Shown: positions 16,272 through 25,662, numbered from the stretch's first letter. The stretch: DNA of 64,000 nt from Pacificoceanicola sp049341065 (GCF_049341065.1 NZ_JBMPIX010000005.1:1-64000); one strand, 5' to 3'. Translations and numbers: made by a program. Notes: a model not told the origin generated them from the sequence alone.

Positions 16272-16346
16272 TGCAAATTCTGGAGTTCAAAGCCAGATCG
16301 ACTCATCCTAGGTCCGATCCAAAAAATACCGGGACTGAACACCTAA
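16272..16346 (+). pseudogene. IS481 transposase 3'-end remnant
   Basis: Reads CKFWSSKPDRLILGPIQKIPGLNT then stop in frame, clearly the same C-terminal tail as the fragment ending at 319, but diverged. It begins five bases after the IS6 right end and has lost everything upstream. Confidence 0.8.
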
Positions 16347-16399
16347 CATCCATTCTGGACGACCAGTGGGGCCCTGCCACTGCCGTTTCACCCGATAGC

Positions 16400-17137
16400 C
16401 TATTCCGTGAAGAGCGGTGCGTAGGTGAAACGGTCTTTTTGCGAAAACAGCGCCCTGCCGATAGGCATTCCGTATAAATGGCTCAAGTTCTCCTCGCTCA
16501 GAACATCCCTGGTCTTGCCCGACCGATGGGACGATCTGTCGTTCATTAGCAGGACATCGGTGGCGATTTCCACTGCGTGTTGCGGCGCGTGTGTCGAGAA
16601 CAGGATGGTAATACCGTGATCCTCGCTTAGCCTGCGCATCACGTTGATGACAACATCCTGGTTCTTGTAATCGAGTGCGGCACAGGGTTCGTCCATCACC
16701 ATGATCTGGCAACCCGATGACAGAGCCTGCGCGATCAGGACCAGTTGACGCTGGCCGCCGCTAAGCTGGTTGTAAACCCGTTCCTCGAGGTGAGAGATTT
16801 TGAGCAAGTCGAGGAACCGCCGGGCTATGTCATAGTCTCTTTTCCCCGGCGCGCCGAACAGCCCCAGGTGCCGGGCACGGCCCATCAGAACGATGTCCAT
16901 GACGGAATAAGAGAACGCCACACCAAAGAGTTGCGGCACGAAGCCAACCTCGCCAGAGATCGAAAGCCTTCCGCTTGCGGGTTTGATCACGCCGATCAAC
17001 GTTTCCAGCAACGTAGTCTTACCGATGCCATTGGCTCCAAGCACCGCGAGAATACTACCGCGCGGCGCGGTAAAACTGTAGCCCTCAATTATGGTGGTTC
17101 CGCCGCGCCGAACGGTCAGGTCCGAGACCTCAATCAT
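16400..17137 (-). CDS. Iron-type ABC transporter ATP-binding protein
   Basis: 245 residues. Walker A GANGIGKTT near residue 35, signature LSGGQRQL near 135, Walker B QIMVMDEP near 160, and a His switch in FSTHAPQHA. It resembles FecE/BtuD-type ATPases that power import of siderophore-bound iron, haem or cobalamin. Its start overlaps the permease stop by 8 nt, and binding protein, permease and ATPase are in one operon. The end lies about 50 bases from an IS481 remnant. Confidence 0.93.
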   Translation of the reverse strand: MIEVSDLTVRRGGTTIIEGYSFTAPRGSILAVLGANGIGKTTLLETLIGVIKPASGRLSISGEVGFVPQLFGVAFSYSVMDIVLMGRARHLGLFGAPGKRDYDIARRFLDLLKISHLEERVYNQLSGGQRQLVLIAQALSSGCQIMVMDEPCAALDYKNQDVVINVMRRLSEDHGITILFSTHAPQHAVEIATDVLLMNDRSSHRSGKTRDVLSEENLSHLYGMPIGRALFSQKDRFTYAPLFTE

Positions 17138-18221
17138 CGTTCCAGCCGCCTTTCAGGTGAATGCGTCGCAGGATAATGGCAAAGACCGGAACCCCGATCA
17201 GGGCGGTTATGATCCCAAGTGGGATTTCCGAGGTGGTGATGGTGCGGGCCAGATTGTCGACCAACAGCAGATAGATCGCGCCCAGAATGCCTGCCACCGG
17301 CAGCAGCCGGACGTGGTTGGCGCCGACCAGCGTGCGCGCGATATGCGGGATAACCAGGCCGACCCAGCCGATGATGCCCGACGTGGCCACCACCCCCGCC
17401 GAAATCATCGCGGTGGCAATAAGCAGGGTCCATTGCACCAGCACCACAGGCGTTCCCAAAGCGCGGGCGCGTTCCTCGCCCAGTGACAGGATGTTAATTT
17501 GATACCGAAGCAGATAGATCACGATCGACGCCGGACCCACCGCGACAGCAATCAACAGTACATCGGTGTAATTGCTCGAGGCGATGCTTCCCATCAGCCA
17601 GTAGGTGATGGCCGGCAGTTTCTGGAACGGGTCAGCCAGCAGCTTGGCAACCGATATCGCGGCCGAAAAAAAGGCCGAGATTACCACACCGGCCAATACC
17701 AGAGTCAGCACCGATGTCCGCCCTTTAACGCTGGCCAGGAACTTGACCAGAACGATGCTGCTGATCCCGAAGACGAATGAGATCGAAAGCAACCCGTACC
17801 CATGAATGCCCAGCAGGATGGCCAGCGTCCCGCCAAATCCCGCCCCTGACGTGACGCCAATTATCCCGGGATCGACGAGCGGGTTGCGAAACATACCCTG
17901 CAGCGACGCACCCGAGATCGACAGTCCGAATCCCACCACAACGGCCGCAAGTATGCGCGGCAGTCGCACCAGTTCGACGACGGTTTCCTCGACAGGGGCC
18001 CAACCCGGCGTAGCCACCGGGACGATGTTATCCCACAGGATCAACGCCACATCGCCAACGCTCAGATCGTAGCGGCCGAGCGTCACCGAATAAAGGATGC
18101 TGCAGACCAATAGGGCCAGCAGGCCGGGTATCATAGGTACCGATGCCAGAACGGCAACGATGCCCGGCCTGTTTCGCCCGTCGGTCAGCGAGGTCTCAGT
18201 TGAAGGTTTCAACGTAGCCAA
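17130..18221 (-). CDS. FecCD-family ABC transporter permease
   Basis: 363 residues with about nine hydrophobic helices. Family blocks: RLPRILAAVVVGFGLSISGASLQGMFRNPLVDPGI shortened here to its core SGASLQG, SLGEERARALG (coupling helix), and GLVIPHIARTLVG. As a single permease gene it would act as a homodimer in the inner membrane. It overlaps the binding-protein gene by 26 nt and the ATPase by 8 nt. Substrate class is iron siderophore, haem or B12; sequence alone does not decide. Confidence 0.93.
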   Translation of the reverse strand: MATLKPSTETSLTDGRNRPGIVAVLASVPMIPGLLALLVCSILYSVTLGRYDLSVGDVALILWDNIVPVATPGWAPVEETVVELVRLPRILAAVVVGFGLSISGASLQGMFRNPLVDPGIIGVTSGAGFGGTLAILLGIHGYGLLSISFVFGISSIVLVKFLASVKGRTSVLTLVLAGVVISAFFSAAISVAKLLADPFQKLPAITYWLMGSIASSNYTDVLLIAVAVGPASIVIYLLRYQINILSLGEERARALGTPVVLVQWTLLIATAMISAGVVATSGIIGWVGLVIPHIARTLVGANHVRLLPVAGILGAIYLLLVDNLARTITTSEIPLGIITALIGVPVFAIILRRIHLKGGWNDD

Positions 18222-19263
18222 CAGACCCGGAATTCTCTTCCATTTCGAGAATGCTACCGATCTGAGCCTCGGTCAGCGAGGCACCATAGATCGATTGATA
18301 TCCGCGGACCACCTCGTTGCGGAAATCCGGCGCGATCTGCTTGCCATGCGCAACCAGCGCCACCCAAGGCGTGGTGAGATAAATCTCCGGCGCGTCGGGG
18401 GTGCGTCCGAAGGCTGGCATCTTATAGACCCGCTTGTTCTTGATGGCTTGCAGCGATGCCAGGATCGGATTGGAATAGAACGCGTCGGGTGTCAGGTCTT
18501 TCGCGTAGGGCGGTATAAGGATAGTCTGCGGATCCCAGGCGAACAGTTGTTCAAGATCGACGGTCTTCCACCATTCGCCGGTATCGTCGGCGGCCAGATT
18601 GACCACGCCACTGAGGGTGAAATTCTGCGAGCCGTTGGCGATCACTCTGATCTGGTCGTTCAACTGGTCTACCTGAAGCACGCTGACAAAACTGTCTTCG
18701 CTCATGCCGGTCATGGTGGTGGTCAATGCCTCGGCGGAATCGTCCTGCAGGGCCAGCAGCATATCAGCCCGCTCTGGCTTGCCGGTGATGTAGCCGCTCA
18801 GTTTCAGGTAGTCACGGCGCTCCTGCTCGGTGCAGCAGGCCCATCCGACGACCCGCAAGCCGACGCGTTCCAGCGGTTCGATGATCTTGGGATCGTGGGT
18901 CCACTGGATGATCAGGTCCGGGTTCAGTTCCAGGATCGCCTCGACGTTGGGGGCGAACCCCTCGCGCGCGGCGGTGGCTTTCAGATTTGACATCTCGGGA
19001 ATGATTTCGGTGTAGATGCCGGAGGTGAAATAGCGATCAAGCGAATCCTTGTTCATCCCGACGATATGTTCGGCCGTCTCGTCAACGGCACGATAGATGA
19101 TCGGCGCGGACCGAACGATGGTCACCACGCGATCTGGCGGTGCATCCAGTTCGATGGTCTGGTCGCGGTGGTCTTGAAAACTGGTCTGCGCTGCGGCCGG
19201 AACATTGAATACCGATGCTGCCAGGATGGAAGCGGCGAACCTGGCTTGGTTTCCAAATCTCAT
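18196..19263 (-). CDS. Periplasmic iron-complex binding protein (FecB/BtuF fold)
   Basis: 355 residues from the ATG at 19263, preceded by a GGGGGAA ribosome site. A signal peptide covers about residues 1-25 (MRFGNQARF then a hydrophobic stretch ending AAAQ). The helical-backbone binding-protein fold is suggested by RVVTIVRSAPIIYRAV, the NPDLIIQW block and the late KRVYKMPAF block. It delivers a metal complex to the permease encoded immediately downstream. No clear Fur or Irr box was recognised in the upstream region. Confidence 0.88.
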   Translation of the reverse strand: MRFGNQARFAASILAASVFNVPAAAQTSFQDHRDQTIELDAPPDRVVTIVRSAPIIYRAVDETAEHIVGMNKDSLDRYFTSGIYTEIIPEMSNLKATAAREGFAPNVEAILELNPDLIIQWTHDPKIIEPLERVGLRVVGWACCTEQERRDYLKLSGYITGKPERADMLLALQDDSAEALTTTMTGMSEDSFVSVLQVDQLNDQIRVIANGSQNFTLSGVVNLAADDTGEWWKTVDLEQLFAWDPQTILIPPYAKDLTPDAFYSNPILASLQAIKNKRVYKMPAFGRTPDAPEIYLTTPWVALVAHGKQIAPDFRNEVVRGYQSIYGASLTEAQIGSILEMEENSGSVGYVETFN

Positions 19264-19484
19264 GTTGAATTCCCCCGTGTGTTTGAGCACTCCGAACGCA
19301 ATTCCTGATTGTGAGGGCAATACAGTCGAAAGCGCAACCTTTCCGTGTTGGGTGGAGTGATCTTTCTGCAGCCATGACAGAAACTTTCGCGGCTGACAGA
19401 TAGCCGTCGCGAAAGCGGGTATGGCCATTTGTGGACTGCCCCGATTTTGCAGGGGATTTCTTGGCCTAAGAGACCGTTTAGCTA
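19264..19484. other. Intergenic, no gene seen
   Basis: 221 bases between the binding-protein start and the IS5 left end. It should hold the promoter of the ABC operon. No clear operator, RNA gene or coding remnant was recognised. Confidence 0.4.
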
Positions 19485-20325
19485 GGCTCAGGACCCATTG
19501 ATTTCCGCCGCGCGGCGTGGTTCACGGCTCGAAAACGAGCGGTGAACATGTCTGATCTCTTCTGGCTGAGCGATGCGCAGATGGCGCGTTTGGAGCCCTA
19601 CTTTCCGAAGTCCCATGGTACGCCCCGCGTCGATGATAGGCGCTTCCTGAGCGGGATTATCTTCATCAATCGTAACGGGTTGCGATGGCGGGATGCGCCG
19701 AAGGAGTATGGCCCCCACAAAACGCTCTATAACCGCTGGAAGCGTTGGAGCGACAAAGGCATCTTCGCGAAGATGATGGCCGGTCTGGCTGCCGAGCACG
19801 GCGAAGAGAAGACCGTCATGATCGACGCAACGTACCTGAAGGCCCACCGAACAGCGACCAGCATGGGCGTGAAAAAGGGGGGCGTGGACGCCTGATCGAT
19901 CGGACCAAAGGCGGCATGAACACCAAACTGCACGCCATCTGCGACAGCCAAGGTCGACCGATTGATCTGTTCGTCACCGCCGGGCAGGTGAGCGATTATA
20001 TCGGCGCACGGGCACTGCTCAGCGGCCTGCGGATGTCGATTGGCTTCTCGGTGATCGCGGCTATGACGCCGACTGGTTCAGAGAAACATTGAAAGACAAA
20101 GGGATACGCGCGTGTATCCCCGGTCGAAAACAGCGCACGAAAGCTGTGAAGTATGACAAGCGCCGATACAGACGGCGCAACCGGATTGAAATCATGTTCG
20201 GTAGGCTCAAGGACTGGCGGCACGTCGCGACCCGATACGACAGTTGTCCCAAGGTCTTCCTGTCCGCCATCGCGCTCGCCGCAACCGTCTTGTTTTGGCT
20301 ATGAAACGAGAACGAGTCCTGACCC
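19485..20325 (+). mobile_element. IS5-family (IS427 group) insertion sequence, 841 bp
   Basis: Ends are GGCTCAGGACCCATT at the left and, reading inward from the right, GGGTCAGGACTCGTT (12 of 15 matching). The element is flanked by TA on both sides (19483-19484 and 20326-20327), the target duplication expected for this group. Inside is a two-frame transposase gene with an additional disabling frameshift. Confidence 0.85.
19548..20304 (+). pseudogene. IS427-type transposase with an extra frameshift
   Basis: First frame (19548-19895): SDLFWLSDAQMARLEPYF through VMIDATYLKAHRTATS, holding the first catalytic Asp. A run of five A then six G at 19872-19882 is the programmed slippage site of the group and leads into the second frame (LIDRTKGGMNTKLHAICD). 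Near 20030 a second, non-programmed shift occurs: the proper continuation DVDWLLGDRGYDADWF with the second Asp is one frame away. The final segment RNRIEIMFGRLKDW with the Glu runs to 20304. The unprogrammed shift makes the transposase probably dead. Confidence 0.82.
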
Positions 20326-20452
20326 TAGCCCCCAGCTTTCGATGCCAGAAACACAGATAACTTGATGATGTCTTTCCAACAACTTCGACGCGCTTCCGAA
20401 TTATGGTCGTCGATACCGAAACGGCCTCGCTGTTTCTTCGTACCGGGCATAA

Positions 20453-20593
20453 GGCTGCGTTGATGATATTGGCTACGCCCGCATGGGAAAACGCCGCCGG
20501 ATGAAATGGTCACCGCAGGGCGCATATCGCGTTGCCATTACGCGGGCTGCTATCCTTGACGAAAGGCTCACCGTTTCAAAGCTGGCCGCATAA
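20453..20593 (+). pseudogene. Possible transposase C-terminal stump
   Basis: A short frame preceded by TAA at 20450 reads MGKRRRMKWSPQGAYRVA and ends SKLAA-stop. The RMxWSPxGA motif is common at the C-terminus of several transposase families (for example ISKra4-like). It is too short for a firm family call. Confidence 0.4.
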
Positions 20594-20616
20594 CCACCAG
20601 GTATTGCCCACTCCCC

Positions 20617-20777
20617 CGTTTCATAAAGCGGATCACGCGCCCTATGCTTGGCGTCAAAGCCTAGCACTCTGCCGACGCAACCCTGGCTGGGATCGAGACC
20701 GCACACATGATCCTAAAGGGCCAAATCGACGGCAACGAGCTCACCATAATGCAGAAGTTTGCGGCGTTCGCAGCATA
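20617..20777 (+). pseudogene. IS6-type transposase C-terminal stump
   Basis: Reads RFIKRITRPMLGVKA, an in-frame TAG at 20662, then HSADATLAGIETAHMILKGQ and a short tail to the TAA at 20775. The R-x-RPMLGFK...ATLxGIExxHMIxKGQ pattern is the end of IS6-family transposases, from a different lineage than the intact copy at 15505. No terminal repeat was recognised. Confidence 0.6.
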
Positions 20778-20838
20778 AATGTGTCCAGAGAAAGGACGTA
20801 TTCAATCGGCAAACAAAGTTTGCGACAGAACCCGCAGG

Positions 20839-21741
20839 TCATACCAGTGACAGCTTCTCGCGGCAGCGCTGAAAAAGAAAGTCGATGAAGAGCTTGATCT
20901 TGTTGTCCTGCAATCGTCGGTGCGGGTAGAGACATCCGAACATTGCGGGTTCGGGCGGAGTTTCGGGAAGGATCTCGACAAGGGCCCCACACTCAAGATG
21001 CTCTGCGACTTCGAAGCGAGGCTTGTTGACGATACCACGTCCGGCACAGGCCCATCCGGTCAGAACGTCGCCATCATCAGAATCGTAGCTGCCCGAAACA
21101 TCCATCCGCTTGGGTCCTTCTGACGTCGAGAGCGTCCAATACCACTCGGGTGATCTTGGATATCGCAGGAGCAGGCAATTGTGGCGCAACAGATCTTCGG
21201 GAGACTGCGGCATGCCGCGTTCCTCAAGATAGGATGGCGCAGCGCAAAGGAGTCGCGGTGTGTCCATGATCTTGCGCAGTTTCAGGTTTGAATCCGGTGG
21301 CTGGCCGATGAACATCGCAACATCGAGGCCGTCCTCCAAAAGATTTACCTTACGGTCTGACAGGCGCAGCCGCACGGACACCTGCGGATACATGTCTACG
21401 AACTCGGGGATGAGGGGGGCAACCAGTCGCTTGCCCACCCCAAGAGGAGCAGTAACCTGAATGGTGCCGTGCGGTGTCTGGGAATAGCCCGATATCGCGG
21501 CCTCGGCATCTTCAAGGCATTGCACAACCTGACGGGCGTGATCGTAGAAAGTCTGACCCACGTCGGTTGGGGACAGCTTGCGGGTTGTGCGATTGAACAG
21601 CCGCACATCCAACCTGCGCTCAAGCTCCTTGATGCGTTTGCTGGCGACCGCTGGCGTCAGGCGCAAGTCACGCCCTCCGGCTGTGATGCTGCCAAGTTCG
21701 ACGACACGAACAAAGACCTTCAGACTTTCGATATAGGGCAA
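20839..21741 (-). CDS. LysR-family transcriptional regulator
   Basis: 300 residues. N-terminal winged helix-turn-helix (ITAGGRDLRLTPAVASKRIKEL shortened to its core LTPAVASKRI, about residues 20-40) with RLFNRTTRKLSPTDVG after it, followed by a LysR substrate-binding domain. It is of the CrgA/DmlR-like subgroup. It is divergent from xdhA with 122 nt between the starts, and a perfect 19-bp palindrome lies in that gap, so it probably regulates the xanthine dehydrogenase operon, perhaps in response to a purine. Confidence 0.93.
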   Translation of the reverse strand: MPYIESLKVFVRVVELGSITAGGRDLRLTPAVASKRIKELERRLDVRLFNRTTRKLSPTDVGQTFYDHARQVVQCLEDAEAAISGYSQTPHGTIQVTAPLGVGKRLVAPLIPEFVDMYPQVSVRLRLSDRKVNLLEDGLDVAMFIGQPPDSNLKLRKIMDTPRLLCAAPSYLEERGMPQSPEDLLRHNCLLLRYPRSPEWYWTLSTSEGPKRMDVSGSYDSDDGDVLTGWACAGRGIVNKPRFEVAEHLECGALVEILPETPPEPAMFGCLYPHRRLQDNKIKLFIDFLFQRCREKLSLV

Positions 21742-21754
21742 GCGGACCTCCTAT

Positions 21755-21773
21755 TTTCAACGATTCGTTGAAA
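21755..21773. promoter_or_regulatory. Palindromic operator between lysR and xdhA
   Basis: TTTCAACGATTCGTTGAAA: 9-bp perfect arms around a central T, 13 nt from the lysR start and about 90 nt from xdhA. It does not have the T-N11-A core clearly, but the position next to the LysR start favours an autoregulatory site. Confidence 0.6.
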
Positions 21774-21863
21774 TAGCATACTCGAATGCCCCGTATTTCA
21801 TTGACTCAAATCCGATCATAATGGGTGTGGCTGCAGATTCTCAGGTGCGGCGAGGGAGGACAC

Positions 21864-23321
21864 ATGAAGACGAGATCCGAAGTACGTTTTATATTGAACG
21901 ACCGCGACGTCGTCCTGGACAGGGTAGGTGCCAGCGACACATTGCTTGATTTCTTGCGGATCGACCGCCGCCTGACGGGCACCAAGGAAGGCTGTGCCGA
22001 AGGCGATTGCGGCGCATGCACGGTACTAGTGGGACGGTTGTACGACGGTGACCTGCATTATGACCCGGTCAATGCCTGCATTCGGCTGACGGCCTCGCTG
22101 GATGGGTGCCATGTGGTGACCGTCGAACATTTGTCGGGGCCCGACGGCAAACTGCACCCCGTCCAGCAAGCGATGGTTGAACACCACGGCAGCCAATGCG
22201 GCTTTTGCACACCGGGCTTCGTGATGTCGCTTTACGCGCTATGGATGGGCAACGCCGATCCGACCGAAACAGAGATCGAAACCGCACTTCAGGGTAACCT
22301 GTGCCGCTGCACCGGTTACGAGCCGATCATCAAGGCGGCCAAGGCGGCCACCCAACTGGGATCTCCCGCCGATGATGCGTTGACGCGTGAACGCAGCGCG
22401 ATCACCGCGAAGTTGACAGACCTGAAGGATGGGTTGCGGGTTGATGTGCGACGCGACAACAGCCGCTGCATTCTGCCGGCGTCCGTTGATGATCTGGCAG
22501 ACATTCTCGAACAGATGCCCAATGCCACGATTGTTGCGGGGGCGACGGATGTGGGTCTTTGGGTGACAAAGTTCCTGCGCGACATCTCTCCTGTCGTGTT
22601 TCTGAACCATCTGGAAGAGTTGCGCGAGATTGCCATATCTGACACAGCCATCACACTGGGCGCATCCGTAAGCTATACCGACAGTCGCGCCGCAATGGCC
22701 GCCGACTACCCCCATCTGGGCGCGTTTTGGGATCGCATCGCAGGCTGGCAGATCCGCAACATGGGAACGATCGGCGGCAATGTTGCCAACGGGTCGCCCA
22801 TCGGGGACACACCACCGGTTCTGATTGCCCTTGGCGCATTGATCACACTGCGCAAAGGTGGTGTTCGTCGCGACTTGCCGATTGAGGATTTCTTCATCGA
22901 CTACGGCAAGCAAGACAGGGCCGAAGGGGAATTGCTCGAATCCATCACTGTCCCGCGCCCTGCCGAAAACGCGATTCACGCAGCCTACAAGGTCTCAAAG
23001 CGCCGCGACGAGGACATCTCGTCTGTGTGCGCTGCATTCAATATCACGGTTGAAGACGGCAAAATCACCGCTGCACGCATCGCATTTGGCGGCATGGCCG
23101 CGACGCCCAAACGCGCATCCCACGCCGAGGCAGCGCTTGTCGGTGCGGCCTGGAGCGAAGCAAGCCTGCTGGCGTCTGCCGAACGTCTTGGCGACGATTT
23201 CAACCCGCTGACCGACTGGCGCGCCTCCGCAGAATACCGCCTGAAAGTGTCCAAGAACCTGTTCCGCAAATTCTGGTTGGACCAGCAGGCCGACACATCA
23301 AACGCCCGTCTGAGCGCGTAA
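21864..23321 (+). CDS. xdhA: Xanthine dehydrogenase, Fe-S/FAD subunit
   Basis: 485 residues from the ATG at 21864 with GGGAGGA upstream. The N-terminal plant-type 2Fe-2S domain has GCAEGDCGACTV (Cys 44, 49, 52). The second, all-helical 2Fe-2S domain has QCGFCTPGF and NLCRCTGY. The FAD domain (from about residue 195) has NMGTIGGNVANGSPIGD. It passes electrons from the molybdenum site of XdhB to FAD and NAD. Twelve bases separate it from xdhB. A substrate other than xanthine is possible, but the guanine deaminase and purine permease downstream favour xanthine/hypoxanthine. Confidence 0.95.
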   Translation: MKTRSEVRFILNDRDVVLDRVGASDTLLDFLRIDRRLTGTKEGCAEGDCGACTVLVGRLYDGDLHYDPVNACIRLTASLDGCHVVTVEHLSGPDGKLHPVQQAMVEHHGSQCGFCTPGFVMSLYALWMGNADPTETEIETALQGNLCRCTGYEPIIKAAKAATQLGSPADDALTRERSAITAKLTDLKDGLRVDVRRDNSRCILPASVDDLADILEQMPNATIVAGATDVGLWVTKFLRDISPVVFLNHLEELREIAISDTAITLGASVSYTDSRAAMAADYPHLGAFWDRIAGWQIRNMGTIGGNVANGSPIGDTPPVLIALGALITLRKGGVRRDLPIEDFFIDYGKQDRAEGELLESITVPRPAENAIHAAYKVSKRRDEDISSVCAAFNITVEDGKITAARIAFGGMAATPKRASHAEAALVGAAWSEASLLASAERLGDDFNPLTDWRASAEYRLKVSKNLFRKFWLDQQADTSNARLSA

Positions 23322-23333
23322 GGGAGAGCTGCC

Positions 23334-25658
23334 ATGAACATGCAAAAAACATCCCATGCCACGATCAAAGGCGGCGCCTGCACCGATCTGCGCCACGATA
23401 GTGCGATCAAACACGTGACAGGCCGCGCCCAGTATTGCGACGATATCGCGGAACCTGCGGGCACGCTGCACGCCTATCTCGGCCTGTCGACCAAAGCCCA
23501 TGCGCGGTTGCGCAAGGTTGATCTGGAGGCGGTGCGCGCGGCCCCCGGCGTGATTGGCGTCTTGACCGCCGATGATATTCCCGGTGTCAACGATGTCTCG
23601 CCGACCGGGCGCAATGACGAACCAATCTTTGCCACTGACAAGGTTGAGTTCTGGGGCCAGCCAATGTTCGCCGTGGTTGCCGAGACCCGCGACGCGGCGC
23701 GACGTGCGGCCAAGCTTGCCCAGATCGACTACGAAGACTTGCCTTACGCTTTGGACCCTGAAACCGCACAAGAGGCGGGCATGGGCTATGTGACCCCGCC
23801 GCTGACCCTCAAGCGTGGTGACGCGGCTGAAGCGATGGCGGCCGCCGCTCACCGTATCAAAGGCAAGATGCGTGTCGGTGGGCAGGACCACATGTATCTG
23901 GAGGGCCATATCGCATTCGCCATTCCCGGTGAGGATGACGACGTGATCGTCCATTCCTCGACCCAGCACCCGTCCGAGGCGCAGCATATGGTGGCGCATG
24001 TGTTGGGCGTGCCGTCCAGTGCGGTTGTGATCAACGTGCGCCGGATGGGTGGCGGGTTCGGCGGCAAGGAAACCCAGATGAACCTGTTCTGTTCGGTGGC
24101 CGCGGTGGCTGCAAAGAAATGGAACCGCGCCGTCAAAATCCGCCCTGATCGCGATGATGATATGTCAGCGACGGGCAAGCGGCATGATTTCGTGATTGAT
24201 TACGAGGTGGGCTTTGATGATGAGGGCGTGATCACCGCCGTGACCGGTGAATTCGCTGCACGTTGCGGGTTTTCGTCCGATCTGTCTGGCCCGGTCACGG
24301 ACCGCGCTCTGTTTCACGCAGATAACGCCTATTACTATCCCAATGTTCTGCTGAATTCGCATCCGATGAAGACCAATACCGTGTCAAACACGGCGTTTCG
24401 CGGATTTGGCGGGCCGCAGGGTGTCATCGCCGCCGAACGCATCATGGAAGAGATCGCCTATCACCGCGGGCTGGACAGCCTTGAAGTGCGTAAGCGCAAT
24501 TTCTACAGCGAGGGCGGGCGCGATGTGACGCCTTATCACCAGACGGTCGAAGACAATATCGCCCCGCGCATCTGTGAGGAACTCGCCGACAGCGCCGACT
24601 ATGCCGTGCGCCGTCAGGCCGTTCTGGAGTGGAATGCCAAGGGCGGCTCGATCCGCAAAGGGATCGCGCTGACACCTGTGAAATTCGGCATTTCGTTCAC
24701 GGCCACGTGGTACAATCAGGCGGGTGCCCTTTTGCACATCTACTCGGATGGCTCTGTCCACCTGAACCACGGTGGCACCGAAATGGGTCAAGGCCTCAAT
24801 ACGAAGATCGCACAAGTCGTCGCGGATGAGCTGCAGGTCGATTTCGACACCATCAAGATCACCAAGACGACCACCGAGAAGGTGCCCAATACCTCGGCGA
24901 CGGCGGCCTCTTCCGGATCTGACCTGAACGGTATGGCCGCGCGGGACGCGGCACGGCAAATCAAAGATCGGCTGGTGGCGTTTGCGGCCGCGCAATGGAA
25001 CACCGACGCCGACGCAGTGCGTTTCCTCCCCAATGCGGTGCAGGTTGGGGATGAGGTCTTGTCCTTCCCTGATTTTATCAAGCAGGCCTATATGGCCCGC
25101 GTCCACCTGTCCGCAGCCGGGTTCTACAAAACCCCGAAGATCCACTGGGATCGCGAAACAGGCCAAGGCCGCCCATTCTATTACTACGCATATGGTGCCG
25201 CCTGTTCTGAGGTTTCGGTTGACACGTTGACGGGCGAATACCGTGTCGAGCGGACGGATATCCTGCACGATGTCGGCAAGTCGCTGAACCCGATCATTGA
25301 TGTTGGGCAGATCGAAGGCGCGTTCATTCAGGGCATGGGGTGGTTGACCACGGAAGAATTGTGGTGGGACGCTCAGGGCCAGCTGCGCACGCACGCGCCC
25401 TCGACCTACAAGATCCCGCTCGCTTCGGATCGCCCGCGCATCTTCAACACGAACCTCGCAACGTGGTCCGAGAACAAGGAGCATACGATCAAACGCTCCA
25501 AGGCCGTGGGTGAGCCGCCGTTCATGTTGGGCATTTCCGTGTTCGAGGCCTTGTCCCACGCCGTCGCCAGCGTCGCAGACTACCGCGAATGCCCGCGCCT
25601 GGATGCGCCGGCGACGCCTGAGCGGGTGTTGATCGCCATCGAACGGTTGAGGGGCTGA
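23334..25658 (+). CDS. xdhB: Xanthine dehydrogenase, molybdopterin subunit
   Basis: 774 residues, the usual length. The N-terminal aldehyde oxidase/xanthine dehydrogenase a/b hammerhead domain is followed by the large molybdenum-binding domain. Recognisable blocks: GGGFGGKET near residue 240 (cofactor binding), FRGFGGPQG near 350, and VGEPPFMLG near 730 with the catalytic Glu. It hydroxylates hypoxanthine/xanthine to urate in the cytoplasm. It lies between xdhA and xdhC with short gaps in a clear operon. Confidence 0.96.
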   Translation: MNMQKTSHATIKGGACTDLRHDSAIKHVTGRAQYCDDIAEPAGTLHAYLGLSTKAHARLRKVDLEAVRAAPGVIGVLTADDIPGVNDVSPTGRNDEPIFATDKVEFWGQPMFAVVAETRDAARRAAKLAQIDYEDLPYALDPETAQEAGMGYVTPPLTLKRGDAAEAMAAAAHRIKGKMRVGGQDHMYLEGHIAFAIPGEDDDVIVHSSTQHPSEAQHMVAHVLGVPSSAVVINVRRMGGGFGGKETQMNLFCSVAAVAAKKWNRAVKIRPDRDDDMSATGKRHDFVIDYEVGFDDEGVITAVTGEFAARCGFSSDLSGPVTDRALFHADNAYYYPNVLLNSHPMKTNTVSNTAFRGFGGPQGVIAAERIMEEIAYHRGLDSLEVRKRNFYSEGGRDVTPYHQTVEDNIAPRICEELADSADYAVRRQAVLEWNAKGGSIRKGIALTPVKFGISFTATWYNQAGALLHIYSDGSVHLNHGGTEMGQGLNTKIAQVVADELQVDFDTIKITKTTTEKVPNTSATAASSGSDLNGMAARDAARQIKDRLVAFAAAQWNTDADAVRFLPNAVQVGDEVLSFPDFIKQAYMARVHLSAAGFYKTPKIHWDRETGQGRPFYYYAYGAACSEVSVDTLTGEYRVERTDILHDVGKSLNPIIDVGQIEGAFIQGMGWLTTEELWWDAQGQLRTHAPSTYKIPLASDRPRIFNTNLATWSENKEHTIKRSKAVGEPPFMLGISVFEALSHAVASVADYRECPRLDAPATPERVLIAIERLRG

Positions 25659-25662
25659 TCTC

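Noticed and set aside
15441..16275. An 8-bp target duplication for the IS6 element
   Set aside because: The flanking 8-mers CGTTCGGC and AATCTGCA do not match, so no duplication is claimed.
20532..20888. 118-codon plus-strand frame after the IS5 element
   Set aside because: It runs across two transposase stumps in the wrong frame and into the LysR gene. The meaningful translations are in other frames.
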